Shown here in pieces: positions 27,354-40,100 of a stretch of DNA of 64,000 bases (positions are counted from its first letter, which is position 1; each line of letters starts with the position of its first letter). The translations under genes were made by a program, and so were the position numbers. The notes beneath the pieces are model-generated. The model worked only from the letters and a program-made list of their open reading frames with translations, had not been told where the DNA came from and did not search any database. The DNA lies in the NCBI GenBank assembly GCA_027484445.1, contig JAIXSY010000024.1:99881-163880 (forward strand), read 5' to 3'. Origin of the DNA: Verrucomicrobiaceae bacterium (GTDB lineage: Bacteria; Verrucomicrobiota; Verrucomicrobiia; Verrucomicrobiales; Verrucomicrobiaceae).

Positions 27354-28601
27354 ATGGAAACATCCTCCACCCCCCCTTGGGAGGCGCAAAAAAAGACCCG
27401 TCCTCGTGGCTTGCTACGCAGGCTGCTGTTCTGGGGACTCGGCCTCGGGGTGCTAGGTCTCGTACTTGCGGGCCTGCGGCCTCAACCGATCCCTGTCGAG
27501 ACCGCCACCGTCACCCGTGGCCCGCTGACGGTGCATGTGGTGGAAGAGGGCAAAACGAGGATCCGCAACCGTTACATCGTCGCCGCCCCCGTGGCGGGCA
27601 GCATGAAGCGTATCTCCTTGAGGCCGGGAGACAGCGTGAAGGCGGGCGAAACCCTGCTGACTGTTCTTGAGCCTGCTCTAGCACCTCTGCTGGATGCACG
27701 CTCTCAGGCCCAGGCCGAAGCTCGTGTCAAGGCGGCTGAGGCGGCCCGTCAGCGCGCGGAGCAAAGTCTCGCGATGACGCGCACGGCGGCGAAGTTTGCC
27801 CAGGCAAATTGGCAGCGGGTGCAAAAGACAGCCGATGCTGGCAGCATCTCTGTCAGCGATCGTGACATGATCGAACGCGAAGCAGAAATGCGCGACCGCG
27901 AAGTGCGCGCAGGCGAGTTTGCCCTGAAGGTTGCCGATCACGAAATCGCTCAGGCTCAAGCTGCGCTCCAGAATCTCACCCAACCTGTGGGCAAACCCGA
28001 CCTCGTTGAGGTGCGTGCTCCGGTGAGTGGCCGCGTGCTCAAGGTCCAGCAAGAAAGTGCCATGACCATCGCCGCAGGCACGCCACTCCTGGAAATCGGC
28101 GATCCAGCCGATCTCGAAATCGAGGCAGAGATTCTCTCCCGCGATGCCGTGGGCATTCGCGAAGGTGCCGACGTGTTCGTCGAACAATGGGGCGGGGAGG
28201 AAGTGCTCAAAGCCCGCGTGCGCCGTGTCGAGCCCGCTGCCTTCACCAAAGTGTCTGCGCTAGGGGTCGAGGAGCAGCGCGTCATCGTGCTCTGCGATCT
28301 GGAGAAAACACCTGCCATGGCCGTGCTGGGCGACCGTTTTCGCGTCGAGGTGCGCATTGCCATTTGGCATGACCCTGATGTCCTGCTGGTGGCAGGCGGT
28401 GCCCTTTTCCGTGAAGGCGGAGACTGGCTGACCTATCTCTACGACCATGGCAAAGCTCGCAAAACCCGAGTTCAAATCGGCCGCAGCGATGGCAAGCTCA
28501 GCCAGGTCCTCGCAGGCCTCCAACCCGGCGATGAAGTCCTGATGCACCCCCCCGATACCGTCAAAGACGGAGTCGAAGTCACCCGCCGAGTGGTGGAGTA
28601 A
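27354..28601 (+). CDS. HlyD/RND-type periplasmic adaptor protein
   Basis: A 415-residue membrane-fusion protein. A single N-terminal membrane segment (LLRRLLFWGLGLGVLGLVLA) is followed by a lipoyl-like half (VAAPVAGSMKRISLRPGDSV), a helical hairpin (AEARVKAAEAARQRAEQSLA and later), the second lipoyl half (VRAPVSGRVLKVQQES) and beta-barrel domains. Such adaptors link an inner-membrane ABC or RND pump to an outer-membrane channel. No pump gene follows: the next gene is katG on the opposite strand. The partner must be encoded elsewhere. Confidence 0.9.
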   Translation: METSSTPPWEAQKKTRPRGLLRRLLFWGLGLGVLGLVLAGLRPQPIPVETATVTRGPLTVHVVEEGKTRIRNRYIVAAPVAGSMKRISLRPGDSVKAGETLLTVLEPALAPLLDARSQAQAEARVKAAEAARQRAEQSLAMTRTAAKFAQANWQRVQKTADAGSISVSDRDMIEREAEMRDREVRAGEFALKVADHEIAQAQAALQNLTQPVGKPDLVEVRAPVSGRVLKVQQESAMTIAAGTPLLEIGDPADLEIEAEILSRDAVGIREGADVFVEQWGGEEVLKARVRRVEPAAFTKVSALGVEEQRVIVLCDLEKTPAMAVLGDRFRVEVRIAIWHDPDVLLVAGGALFREGGDWLTYLYDHGKARKTRVQIGRSDGKLSQVLAGLQPGDEVLMHPPDTVKDGVEVTRRVVE

Positions 28602-28663
28602 GCGCATTTTCTTTCAAGGCCTGTTCCTCAGGGAACCTGACCTGGTGGCGATAACTTCTCCCC

Positions 28664-28697
28664 AAAAAACCTCGTCCCGGTGTTGGCCGAGACGAGG
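28664..28697 (-). terminator. Intrinsic terminator of katG
   Basis: CCTCGTC-C-CGG and CCG-A-GACGAGG form a stem around TGTTGG. Read on the minus strand the stem is followed by TTTTTT. It lies 29 bases past the katG stop and between the convergent HlyD-like and katG genes. Confidence 0.75.
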
Positions 28698-28725
28698 TGG
28701 AGGGGGCTGGTATTTGGGTTTCGGA

Positions 28726-32075
<3,350 letters not shown>

Positions 32076-32233
32076 GAATGATGAATGGTGACAGGAGACG
32101 GAGGGTCAATGCAGTCTTTTGTCCATTCTGCTCTGAGCAGGGCAGGGTATGAAGCCATCGCATTCCGAGAAGCGGATTCGTCCAGGGCTTGACCAAAAGC
32201 CTGGGGAAAGGCATGGGTCGCGCCCCTCCGATC

Positions 32234-33523
32234 ATGGCCACTTTCCGCACCGTCAAAGGCTTCCGCGATTTCTTTCCCGAAGATTGCGCGCTTCGTAACT
32301 ACATTTTCGACACTTGGCGACGAGTGGCCCGCTGCTATGGCTTTGTGGAGTATGAAGGTCCACTGGTCGAATCAACGGACCTTTACAAAAAGAAGAGTGG
32401 CGATGAAATCACGACTCAGCTTTTCTGTTTCGAGGACAAAGGAGGACGAGACATTTCCCTGCGGCCTGAGGTGACGCCTTCTCTGGCCCGAATGGCCACA
32501 GCACGCCAGCGAGACTACAAGAAGCCCATGAAGTGGTTTCAAATCGGACCGTGCTTCCGCTACGAAGAACCGCAGGAGGGCAGATCTCGTGAATTCATTC
32601 AGTTCAACGCAGACATCTTGGGAGATGCCAGTCAGGGCAGTGATGCAGAATTGGTCGCACTTGCGGTGGACGTGATGTTGGCCTTTGGCATCCGGGCTGA
32701 GGATTTCGTCATTCGTCTGAGCAATCGCCAAGTCTGGACGCATTACCTTGAAGATCGGAAAGTGCCCCAGGAACACTGGACGGCCTTCTTGGCCATCATT
32801 GATAAGATCGAACGTGCCAAACCGGAGGACACAGCGGAGAAGCTGGGCAAAATCGAACTCACGCTCGAAGATGTGCGGAGCTTCATGGCGAGTGTGGATG
32901 GCAATCATCCAATCTTTGCAGCATTGCGTGCAGATCTCGAGGCGCGGGGGCTCTGGCAATACGTGCGCATTGATGCGAGCATTGTGCGTGGCTTGGCTTA
33001 TTACACAGGCATGGTTTTCGAGGTGTTCGACCTCAAGCATGGGCTGCGTGCGGTGGCCGGCGGCGGGCGGTATGACAAACTGTGTGCCTTGATCAGCGAT
33101 GGTAGCGTGGACATGCCCAGCGCAGGCTTTGCCATGGGCGATGTCGTGCTCGGTATCCTTTTATCAAAGACTCCTGGTGCTCAATTTGGCATTACCGATT
33201 ACCTGAATGCGCAGATGGGCGTCGAGGCCTATGTCGTCGTGGCAGATGAGGCACAGCGTGTTCCAGCCCTTGCGGCCGTGCAGGCTCTGCGGGCTGCGGG
33301 AGTGCGGGTGGACTTCAGCCTCAATGCTCAAAAAGTCGGCAAGCAGTTTCAGGCTGCTGAAAACCTGAAGGCTCGCTTTGCCCTGATCTATGGCAGCGAG
33401 TATCCCCAGGTCCAGGTGAAGAATCTAGTCAGCCGAGAGCAAAAGCTCGTGCCAGCCGATCAAATCGTTCGTGCCGTCACCGAAGCTTTGAAGCTACCGG
33501 TGACAGGTCCTCTGATAGCCTGA
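32234..33523 (+). CDS. hisS: Histidyl-tRNA synthetase
   Basis: A 429-residue class II synthetase from the ATG at 32234 (MATFRTVKGFRDFFPEDCAL). Motif 2 (MKWFQIGPCFRYEEPQEGRS), the histidine-binding motif RGLAYYTGMVFEVFD and motif 3 (SAGFAMGDVVLGIL) are visible, followed by the anticodon-binding domain. It attaches histidine to tRNA-His. It is convergent with lysS (36 bases between stops). Its codon and base use looks more AT-rich than the zinc and YHYH regions. Confidence 0.95.
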   Translation: MATFRTVKGFRDFFPEDCALRNYIFDTWRRVARCYGFVEYEGPLVESTDLYKKKSGDEITTQLFCFEDKGGRDISLRPEVTPSLARMATARQRDYKKPMKWFQIGPCFRYEEPQEGRSREFIQFNADILGDASQGSDAELVALAVDVMLAFGIRAEDFVIRLSNRQVWTHYLEDRKVPQEHWTAFLAIIDKIERAKPEDTAEKLGKIELTLEDVRSFMASVDGNHPIFAALRADLEARGLWQYVRIDASIVRGLAYYTGMVFEVFDLKHGLRAVAGGGRYDKLCALISDGSVDMPSAGFAMGDVVLGILLSKTPGAQFGITDYLNAQMGVEAYVVVADEAQRVPALAAVQALRAAGVRVDFSLNAQKVGKQFQAAENLKARFALIYGSEYPQVQVKNLVSREQKLVPADQIVRAVTEALKLPVTGPLIA

Positions 33524-33559
33524 TCCACCTGGGTTAAGCAGCGGATGAGGCAAACGAGG

Positions 33560-35044
33560 TTAGGCCTCCTTGCGCTTCAGCTGTGGGAATAACACGACAT
33601 CTCGAATGCTTTCGGCTCCAGTGAGCATCATGATCAAGCGGTCAATGCCGATGCCAATGCCGCCTGCGGGAGGCATGCCATGTTCGAGGGCCAGAATGAA
33701 TTCTTCGTCGATCTTTTGGGTTTCCTCCCCGGCTTGATGCTCCAAGCGCTCGCGCTGCACGATGGGGTCATTTAGCTCGGAGTAACCGGGGCTGATTTCT
33801 TGGCCGTTGATGATCAGTTCATACACATCTACCACACTGTCATCGGCGGTGTTTTGCTTTGCCAGTGGCACCAGTTCCTTGGGCACATGCGTGACAAAGG
33901 TGGGATTGAAGCTCTTTTCTTCGACCAATTTTTCGAAGGCCTTTTGATCCAACTCGTGATGCTCATCTCCCGCATGAATTTCGTGAACGCCTAGGCTTTG
34001 TGCACGTTCGACTTTGGCCTCTTTGCTCAAAGTGAACCAATCCTCACCGGCTGCCGCTTTCACCAGTTCGCGGTAGGGAGCACGCTTCCAGGGGCGACTC
34101 AGGTCGATGGTTTTGGTGACGTTGCCTTCTTCATCGTGGTGTTGAATGACCAGCCCACCGCAGAATTTCTCTGCCAAGTGGCAGATCATGCCCTCCACGA
34201 GATCGGCCATCTGCTCAAAGTCAGCGTATGCCCAGTAGGCCTCCAGCATCGTGAATTCGGGATTGTGGCGGCGGCTCAGGCCTTCATTGCGGAAGTTTCG
34301 GTTCAGCTCGAACACGCGGTTGAACCCACCGACAAGCAGTCTCTTGAGGTAAAGCTCAGGTGCGATGCGCAGGTACATCTTTTGATCCAGCGCATTGAAG
34401 TGAGTCTCGAACGGGCGTGCGGCAGCACCGCCGGGCACATCTTGCATCATCGGCGTTTCTACTTCCAAGAAGGCACGCTCCTGCAAGTAGCGTCGGATCT
34501 CCGCGATCATCTGGCTGCGAATCACGAAGAGCTCGCGACTGCGATCGTTCGAGATGAGGTCAAGGTAGCGCTGACGATACTTGATCTCTTTGTCTGTCAC
34601 TCCATGCCATTTGTCTGGCAGGGGGCGGAGTGCTTTGGAAAGTGGAGTGAGTTCCTTCACGTGAATGGAGCGCTCGCCCTTTTTGGTGACAAACGTCTGC
34701 CCGACGACGCCGACAAAGTCGCCAATGTCCATCAGGTCATTGAAGAGGGCATAACCTTCATCACCAACATCGCTTTTGCTGAGGTAGCACTGGATGCGTC
34801 CAGAAATATCGCCCACATCAAAGAAGGTCGCCTTGCCCATGACGCGGCGAGAAAGCACGCGGCCAGCCACGCGGACGTCGATGCCCTCGGTGAATTCTGC
34901 TTTGAGGGCACCTGGGTCATGGGAGACCTCGAACTTGCCACCAAAGGCCGCGACGCCGCGTTTCTGCAGCTCATCCAGCTTGTGGCGGCGGACTTGCAGA
35001 AGCTCGGATTCAGAGAGTTCGGGGGCGGCGGTTTGTGGTTGCAT
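33560..35044 (-). CDS. lysS: Lysyl-tRNA synthetase (class II)
   Basis: A 494-residue class II LysRS starting MQPQTAAPELSESELLQVRR. An OB-fold anticodon-binding domain (about 55-150) precedes the catalytic core with motif 2 FELNRNFRNEGLSRRHNPEF and motif 3 PPAGGIGIGIDRLIMMLTG. Length is normal. It charges tRNA-Lys. It is divergent from the cyclopropane-synthase-family gene with a 207-base spacer in which I see no clear element. Confidence 0.96.
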   Translation of the reverse strand: MQPQTAAPELSESELLQVRRHKLDELQKRGVAAFGGKFEVSHDPGALKAEFTEGIDVRVAGRVLSRRVMGKATFFDVGDISGRIQCYLSKSDVGDEGYALFNDLMDIGDFVGVVGQTFVTKKGERSIHVKELTPLSKALRPLPDKWHGVTDKEIKYRQRYLDLISNDRSRELFVIRSQMIAEIRRYLQERAFLEVETPMMQDVPGGAAARPFETHFNALDQKMYLRIAPELYLKRLLVGGFNRVFELNRNFRNEGLSRRHNPEFTMLEAYWAYADFEQMADLVEGMICHLAEKFCGGLVIQHHDEEGNVTKTIDLSRPWKRAPYRELVKAAAGEDWFTLSKEAKVERAQSLGVHEIHAGDEHHELDQKAFEKLVEEKSFNPTFVTHVPKELVPLAKQNTADDSVVDVYELIINGQEISPGYSELNDPIVQRERLEHQAGEETQKIDEEFILALEHGMPPAGGIGIGIDRLIMMLTGAESIRDVVLFPQLKRKEA

Positions 35045-35251
35045 GGCAGAGAGCCCAGGGTGCTGGGGGCCGTGCCTTTAGCCGGACTCCGCGCCTTTGC
35101 CACTGAAACGTAGTCAGATCGTGGTTCAGTTTCGGAGTTCGGTGAGTGCCAGGGCACTGCATCAGCCATGCAGAATCGTCCGTTCGGCAGCTGCATCTGC
35201 GGGAAAAGATGAATCCGCCTGCGCGTGCCATCCGCATATCCCCCGAACCTC

Positions 35252-36295
35252 ATGCTGAACGTCAACGACCTCCTTGCCAAAGACCTCCTCCCTGACGCTG
35301 TGATCCGCTTTGGCATTCGTCAGCGTCTCGCTGCTACGCTGAAACGCCACCGTGCGCCTGATGGGGAATCCCGTCACGCGGCCCTCATGCGACACATCGA
35401 AGGATTGAAAGCCTCGCCCATCGCAATCGCGACGGAGGAGGCCAATGAGCAGCACTACGAGGTGCCGACTCGCTTTTACCAGCTTTGCCTGGGTAAGCAC
35501 TTGAAGTACAGCAGTGGCTACTGGCCCGAGATGAACACAGGATTCGATGAATCCGAGGCCATCATGCTGCGCATGAGTTGTGAGCGAGCCGAACTCGCCG
35601 ATGGACAACACATTCTTGAGCTAGGCTGCGGCTGGGGTTCTCTCTCGCTCTGGATGGCAGAGCATTACCCGCATGCAAAGATCACCAGCGTGTCGAATTC
35701 ACGTACGCAGAAGCTGCACATTGATGCTGAGGCCGAGCGTCGTGGTTTGAAGAACCTGACCGTGGTGACGGCGAACATGATTCATTTTCAAGGCGTCGGT
35801 GACGGCGTTTTCGACCGCTGTGTGTCGGTGGAGATGTTCGAGCACATGAAAAATTACCAAGAGTTGCTGCGCCGCGTTTCCACATGGCTGAAGCCTGGAG
35901 GTAAACTTTTTGTTCACATCTTCACGCATCACGACACAGCCTATCACTTTGAGGTGCAGGGGGAGAATGACTGGATGGCGAAGTATTTCTTCACGGGGGG
36001 GCAAATGCCGAGTGATGACTTGCTGCTCTACTTCCAAGAGGATCTGCGCATCGAGCAGCATTGGCGCGTCAGTGGCATGCACTACAGTCGCACGTCAGAG
36101 GCTTGGCTTTCCCGCATGGATGAGAACAAGGCGGAGATCATGCCGCTCTTCCGTGAAACTTATGGAGAAGATCAAGCCGTGAAGTGGTGGGCTTACTGGC
36201 GCATCTTTTACATGGCCTGCGCGGAGCTGTGGGGCTACGCGAATGGAGAGGAATGGATTGTCTCCCACTACCGCTTTGTGAAACCCATCGGCTGA
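35252..36295 (+). CDS. Cyclopropane-fatty-acid-synthase-family SAM methyltransferase
   Basis: A 347-residue protein from the ATG at 35252 (MLNVNDLLAKDLLPDAVIRF). The SAM-binding motif ILELGCGWGSLSLWMAEHYP and post-motif KITSVSNSRTQKLHIDAEAE are typical, together with YEVPTRFYQLCLG...YSSGYW and SVEMFEHMKNYQELL. This subgroup also includes coclaurine N-methyltransferase-like enzymes, so the substrate may be a fatty acyl chain or a small amine. A GTG at 35225 is an alternative start. A TPR-protein gene follows 6 bases later, so the two are an operon. Confidence 0.88.
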   Translation: MLNVNDLLAKDLLPDAVIRFGIRQRLAATLKRHRAPDGESRHAALMRHIEGLKASPIAIATEEANEQHYEVPTRFYQLCLGKHLKYSSGYWPEMNTGFDESEAIMLRMSCERAELADGQHILELGCGWGSLSLWMAEHYPHAKITSVSNSRTQKLHIDAEAERRGLKNLTVVTANMIHFQGVGDGVFDRCVSVEMFEHMKNYQELLRRVSTWLKPGGKLFVHIFTHHDTAYHFEVQGENDWMAKYFFTGGQMPSDDLLLYFQEDLRIEQHWRVSGMHYSRTSEAWLSRMDENKAEIMPLFRETYGEDQAVKWWAYWRIFYMACAELWGYANGEEWIVSHYRFVKPIG

Positions 36296-36301
36296 TTTGC
36301 T

Positions 36302-37051
36302 ATGAAACAGTTGCTCATCATTTTCCTTGGATGGACCTGCCTCGGGACCGCGCTCGCTCAGGACGCCGCTACGCTGATTCGTCAGGGGGATGAGCACGAT
36401 GAACGCTACCAGCCTGAACAGGCCCTGCGCTATTATTTGCCTGCAGAAAAGTTGGAGCCTGAGAATGCGGATCTTCTGGTGCGCATCACACGTCAGTACA
36501 TTCGCCGCATGAACAGCCTCGGTTCGAATGCACAAAAGCTGGAGTCAGCCCGCACTGCACTTGCCTACGCAGAGCGTGCTGTGGTGGCAGATCGGCGTGA
36601 TAGCGACGCTCACCTGAGCATCGCCATATGCCTTGGGCGATTGGCGCAGCTCCAGGGAGCACGTGAGAAAGTGGAGGCTGCTCGCCGCATCAAAAGCTCT
36701 GCGGAAAAGGCAGCCTCTCTCGATCCAAACAGCGACTACGCCTGGCACATCCTGGGTCGTTGGCACCAGGGAATGGCTGGAGCCAATGGTCTGCTGCTAG
36801 GATTGGCCAAACTGATTTACGGAGACATACCGCCTGCCTCGAATGAGCAAGCCGTGACTTACTTTCAGAAAGCTTTGGCCTTGCGCCCCGATCGTCTCAT
36901 TCACACGGTCGAGCTTGGTCGCACCTATGCGCAGATGGGACGCAAAGAGGAAGCGCGTCGATATCTGGAAAAGGGCCTCGCGATGCCCAATCGAGACTTC
37001 GATGATGCCGAAACAAAGGTTCGGGCCAGGGCAGCGCTGAAAAACCTGTAA
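36302..37051 (+). CDS. Secreted TPR-repeat protein
   Basis: A 249-residue protein with a signal peptide (MKQLLIIFLGWTCLGTALAQ). TPR-like helices follow: QPEQALRYYLPAEKLEPENA, LESARTALAYAERAVVADRR, EQAVTYFQKALALRPDR and AQMGRKEEARRYLEKGLAMP. The GRWHQGMAGANGLLLGLAKL stretch is typical of a regulator-of-microtubule-dynamics-like group found in bacteria and eukaryotes. A scaffold role in the periplasm is likely. It follows the methyltransferase gene by 6 bases. Confidence 0.85.
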   Translation: MKQLLIIFLGWTCLGTALAQDAATLIRQGDEHDERYQPEQALRYYLPAEKLEPENADLLVRITRQYIRRMNSLGSNAQKLESARTALAYAERAVVADRRDSDAHLSIAICLGRLAQLQGAREKVEAARRIKSSAEKAASLDPNSDYAWHILGRWHQGMAGANGLLLGLAKLIYGDIPPASNEQAVTYFQKALALRPDRLIHTVELGRTYAQMGRKEEARRYLEKGLAMPNRDFDDAETKVRARAALKNL

Positions 37052-37126
37052 CCGTTAGGCCGTCCGATTTTCCCTAAAGCTTGTCTGAAGGTGACCGGTG
37101 GAGTTGTCGTTGGTCTTTGTCTGACA

Positions 37127-40100
37127 ATGAAAACGACCGCTGTCCTCCTTGGGTTACTTCCTGCCGTGCATTTGTTTGCCGCCACGCAAATCAGTTGGAA
37201 TCGCACGCAGCTACACCGTGACTTTTACTCGGAAGGTGCTGCGATCGGCGACATCAACGGCGACGGCAAACCCGACATTGTCGCGGGTCCTTTCTGGTGG
37301 GAAGGCCCGACTTTTGAAAAGAAGCACGCCTACGACGAGCCGAAGATTTTCAGCATCCATGGCTATTCGGACAACTTCTTCGCCTACGTCCACGACTTCA
37401 ATGCTGACCAGAAGAACGACATCCTCATCCTCGGTTTCCCCGGCAAGGAAGCACGGCTGTATCTGAACGTAGAACGAACTTCCAAGTTCGTTCAGCCTGT
37501 AGATCGAACTTCCAAGTTCGTTCAGCCCGACGCCAAAGAGGGAACGAACTCGGAAGTTCGTTCTACGTATTGGCCGATGCACCTCGTCGCCGACGTGGTG
37601 GACAACGAGTCGCCCGTCTTCACTGACATCACGGGTGACGGCAAACCGGAGATCGTGTGCAGCAGCGGCGGCAAATTCGGCTGGTTCGCCCCGAACTGGG
37701 AGAAGCCCACGGAGAAGTGGCCCTTCGTGGCCGTCACGGACGACATGAAGGTGGCCAAGTTCACCCATGGCCTTGGTGTCGGTGATGTGAATGGCGATGG
37801 GAAGATGGATCTGCTCGAAGCCCGCCGTTGGTGGGAAGCGCCTTCTGCCATTTCAAATTCCAAATCTCAAATTTCAAATCCCACTCCCTGGCAGCAGCAC
37901 AACTTCGCTGCCGGTGTCGGCGGTGGCGCGCAGATGTTCGCCTATGACTTCGATGGCAACGGCACCAACGATGTCTTCACCAGCCTCGCCGCGCATCGCT
38001 ATGGCGTCGCCGTCTTCCTTCAAACCAAGAACAAAGAACCCGGAACCGCGAACTGGCAGCGCATCATGCTCGCCAGCGAGCAGCCGCAGGACAACGACTA
38101 CGGCATCGTCTTCTCCCAGCCGCACGCCGCGCACCTCGCGGACATCGACGGCGATGGCATCAAAGACATCGTCACCGGCAAGCGCTACTGGGCGCACAAC
38201 GGCCACGATCCCGATGAGCGAGGCCATCGCGTCATCTACTGGTATCAAACCAAACGCGACGGCAAAGGCGGCGTCGATTTCGTCCCGCATCTCGTCGATG
38301 CCGAGAGTGGCGTCGGCGTCGATGTGCAGGTCGGTGATGTGAATGGCGACACACTGCCCGACATCGTCGTCGCGAACAAAGCCGGCGTTTACATCCTCAC
38401 GCAGGAGCGGAAGGACACCACCGCTGACCTCACGCCGAAGAAGCTCTACGGCCCGGCGCTCAAACCACAGGCTGAGTATGCAAAAGGGAGTGTGGCTGCG
38501 GAGACGATGATCGAACTCAAGGTATTGTCCGAATCAGAGTTTGAACTTAAAGGCAACCGTCATTCAAGAGAGGAGCTTTTCCGTCGCATTCAAGCAGCTG
38601 CGTCGATGATGCCAGATGTTGTAGTGAATCTAAGTCCCGACTCGCCAGCTTCAGCCGAGATGCTCAAACGCATCCAAAATGACCTCGTCAGCGAAGCTGG
38701 AGCCCGCTGGGTTACGAATAAACCCAAGGCACTCGACCTCATCCAGCTCCCCACTGGCTTCAAAGCCGAGCTCATCGCCGCGGAGCCGGATGTCGTGCAG
38801 CCCATCGCGTTCACGTTCGATGAGCGCGGGCGCATCTGGGTCGTGGAAGGAAACAGCTACCCGCAGCCGCGCGAGGTCGGCCAAGGCCAGGACCGCATCA
38901 AGATCCTCGAAGACCAAGACGGCGACGGCACCTTCGAGACGAAAAAGATCTTCTGCGAAGGCCTGAACCTCGTCAGTGGCATTGAGCTGGGGTTTGGCGG
39001 TGTGTGGGTGGGGGCGGCACCGTATTTGATGTTCATTCCGCGAGATGGCGACAAGCCGCTGCCGCTGGGCAGTAATCGGGCCATTCCTGGCCCGTCTGGC
39101 TCAGAAGGGGCCAAGAATGGCCCCGTTACGCAGGTTCCCGGCCTCAACTTCACCGCACACATCCTCCTCGACGGCTGGGGCAGCCAAGACACCCACGAGA
39201 CGCTCAATAGCTTCATCTGGGGCCCGGACGGCTGGCTCTACGGCTGCCACGGCGTCTTCACGCACAGCCGTGTCGGCAAACCGGGCACGCCGGATGAAAA
39301 GCGGGAGCCCATCAATGCCGGTGTGTGGCGTTACCATCCCATCCGCCACCAATTCGAAGTCTTCGCGCATGGTACCAGCAATCCCTGGGGGCTCGATTAC
39401 GACCAGCATGGCGAGTGGTTCGTCACCGCGTGCGTCATTCCGCATCTGTATCACATCGTGCCGGGCGGACGCTATCAGCGGCAGGCCGGTCAGCACTTCA
39501 ACGCCTACACCTACGAGGACATCAAGACCATCGCCGACCACGCGCACTACGCCGGCAGCTTGAGGCCCAACATCAACTTCGACAAAACCACGGGCGCGGG
39601 CTTTGCCAACGACGACACCAACGCCCTCGGTGGTGGTCACGCGCACTGCGGCCTTGCCATTTACCAGAGCAGCCTCTTCCCGCCGACGTATCGGAACCAA
39701 CTGATCTTCGGCAATCTGCACGGCCATCGCCTCGTCGCGAACTACACCGACCCCAAAGGCAGCACCTACATCGGCAAACACGCCGCCGATTTCATGCGAG
39801 CGAACGACATGCACTTCATCCCCGTCACGCAAAAGGTCGGCCCGGATGGGGCGCTGTATGTGAGTGATTGGTCCGATCAGCAAATCTGCCATCGCGGCAG
39901 TGGAGCCGTGGAGCATTGGGATCGGAGCAATGGGCGGATTTATCGGGTGACGTATGAAGGCAAGGAAAGGAGCGCGGACACTCTTGTCCGCAGCTTGATC
40001 AATGGCGGCGAAGCCGCGAAATTGAATGTAGCGGGCAGGAGTGCCCACGCTCCCTTCGATCTCACCAAGGAAAGCGATGAAACCCTCGCCAAACTCGCGG

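Noticed and set aside
35045..35251. Possible small gene or riboswitch between lysS and the methyltransferase gene
   Set aside because: No conserved reading frame, T-box-like element or hairpin with T-run could be made out.
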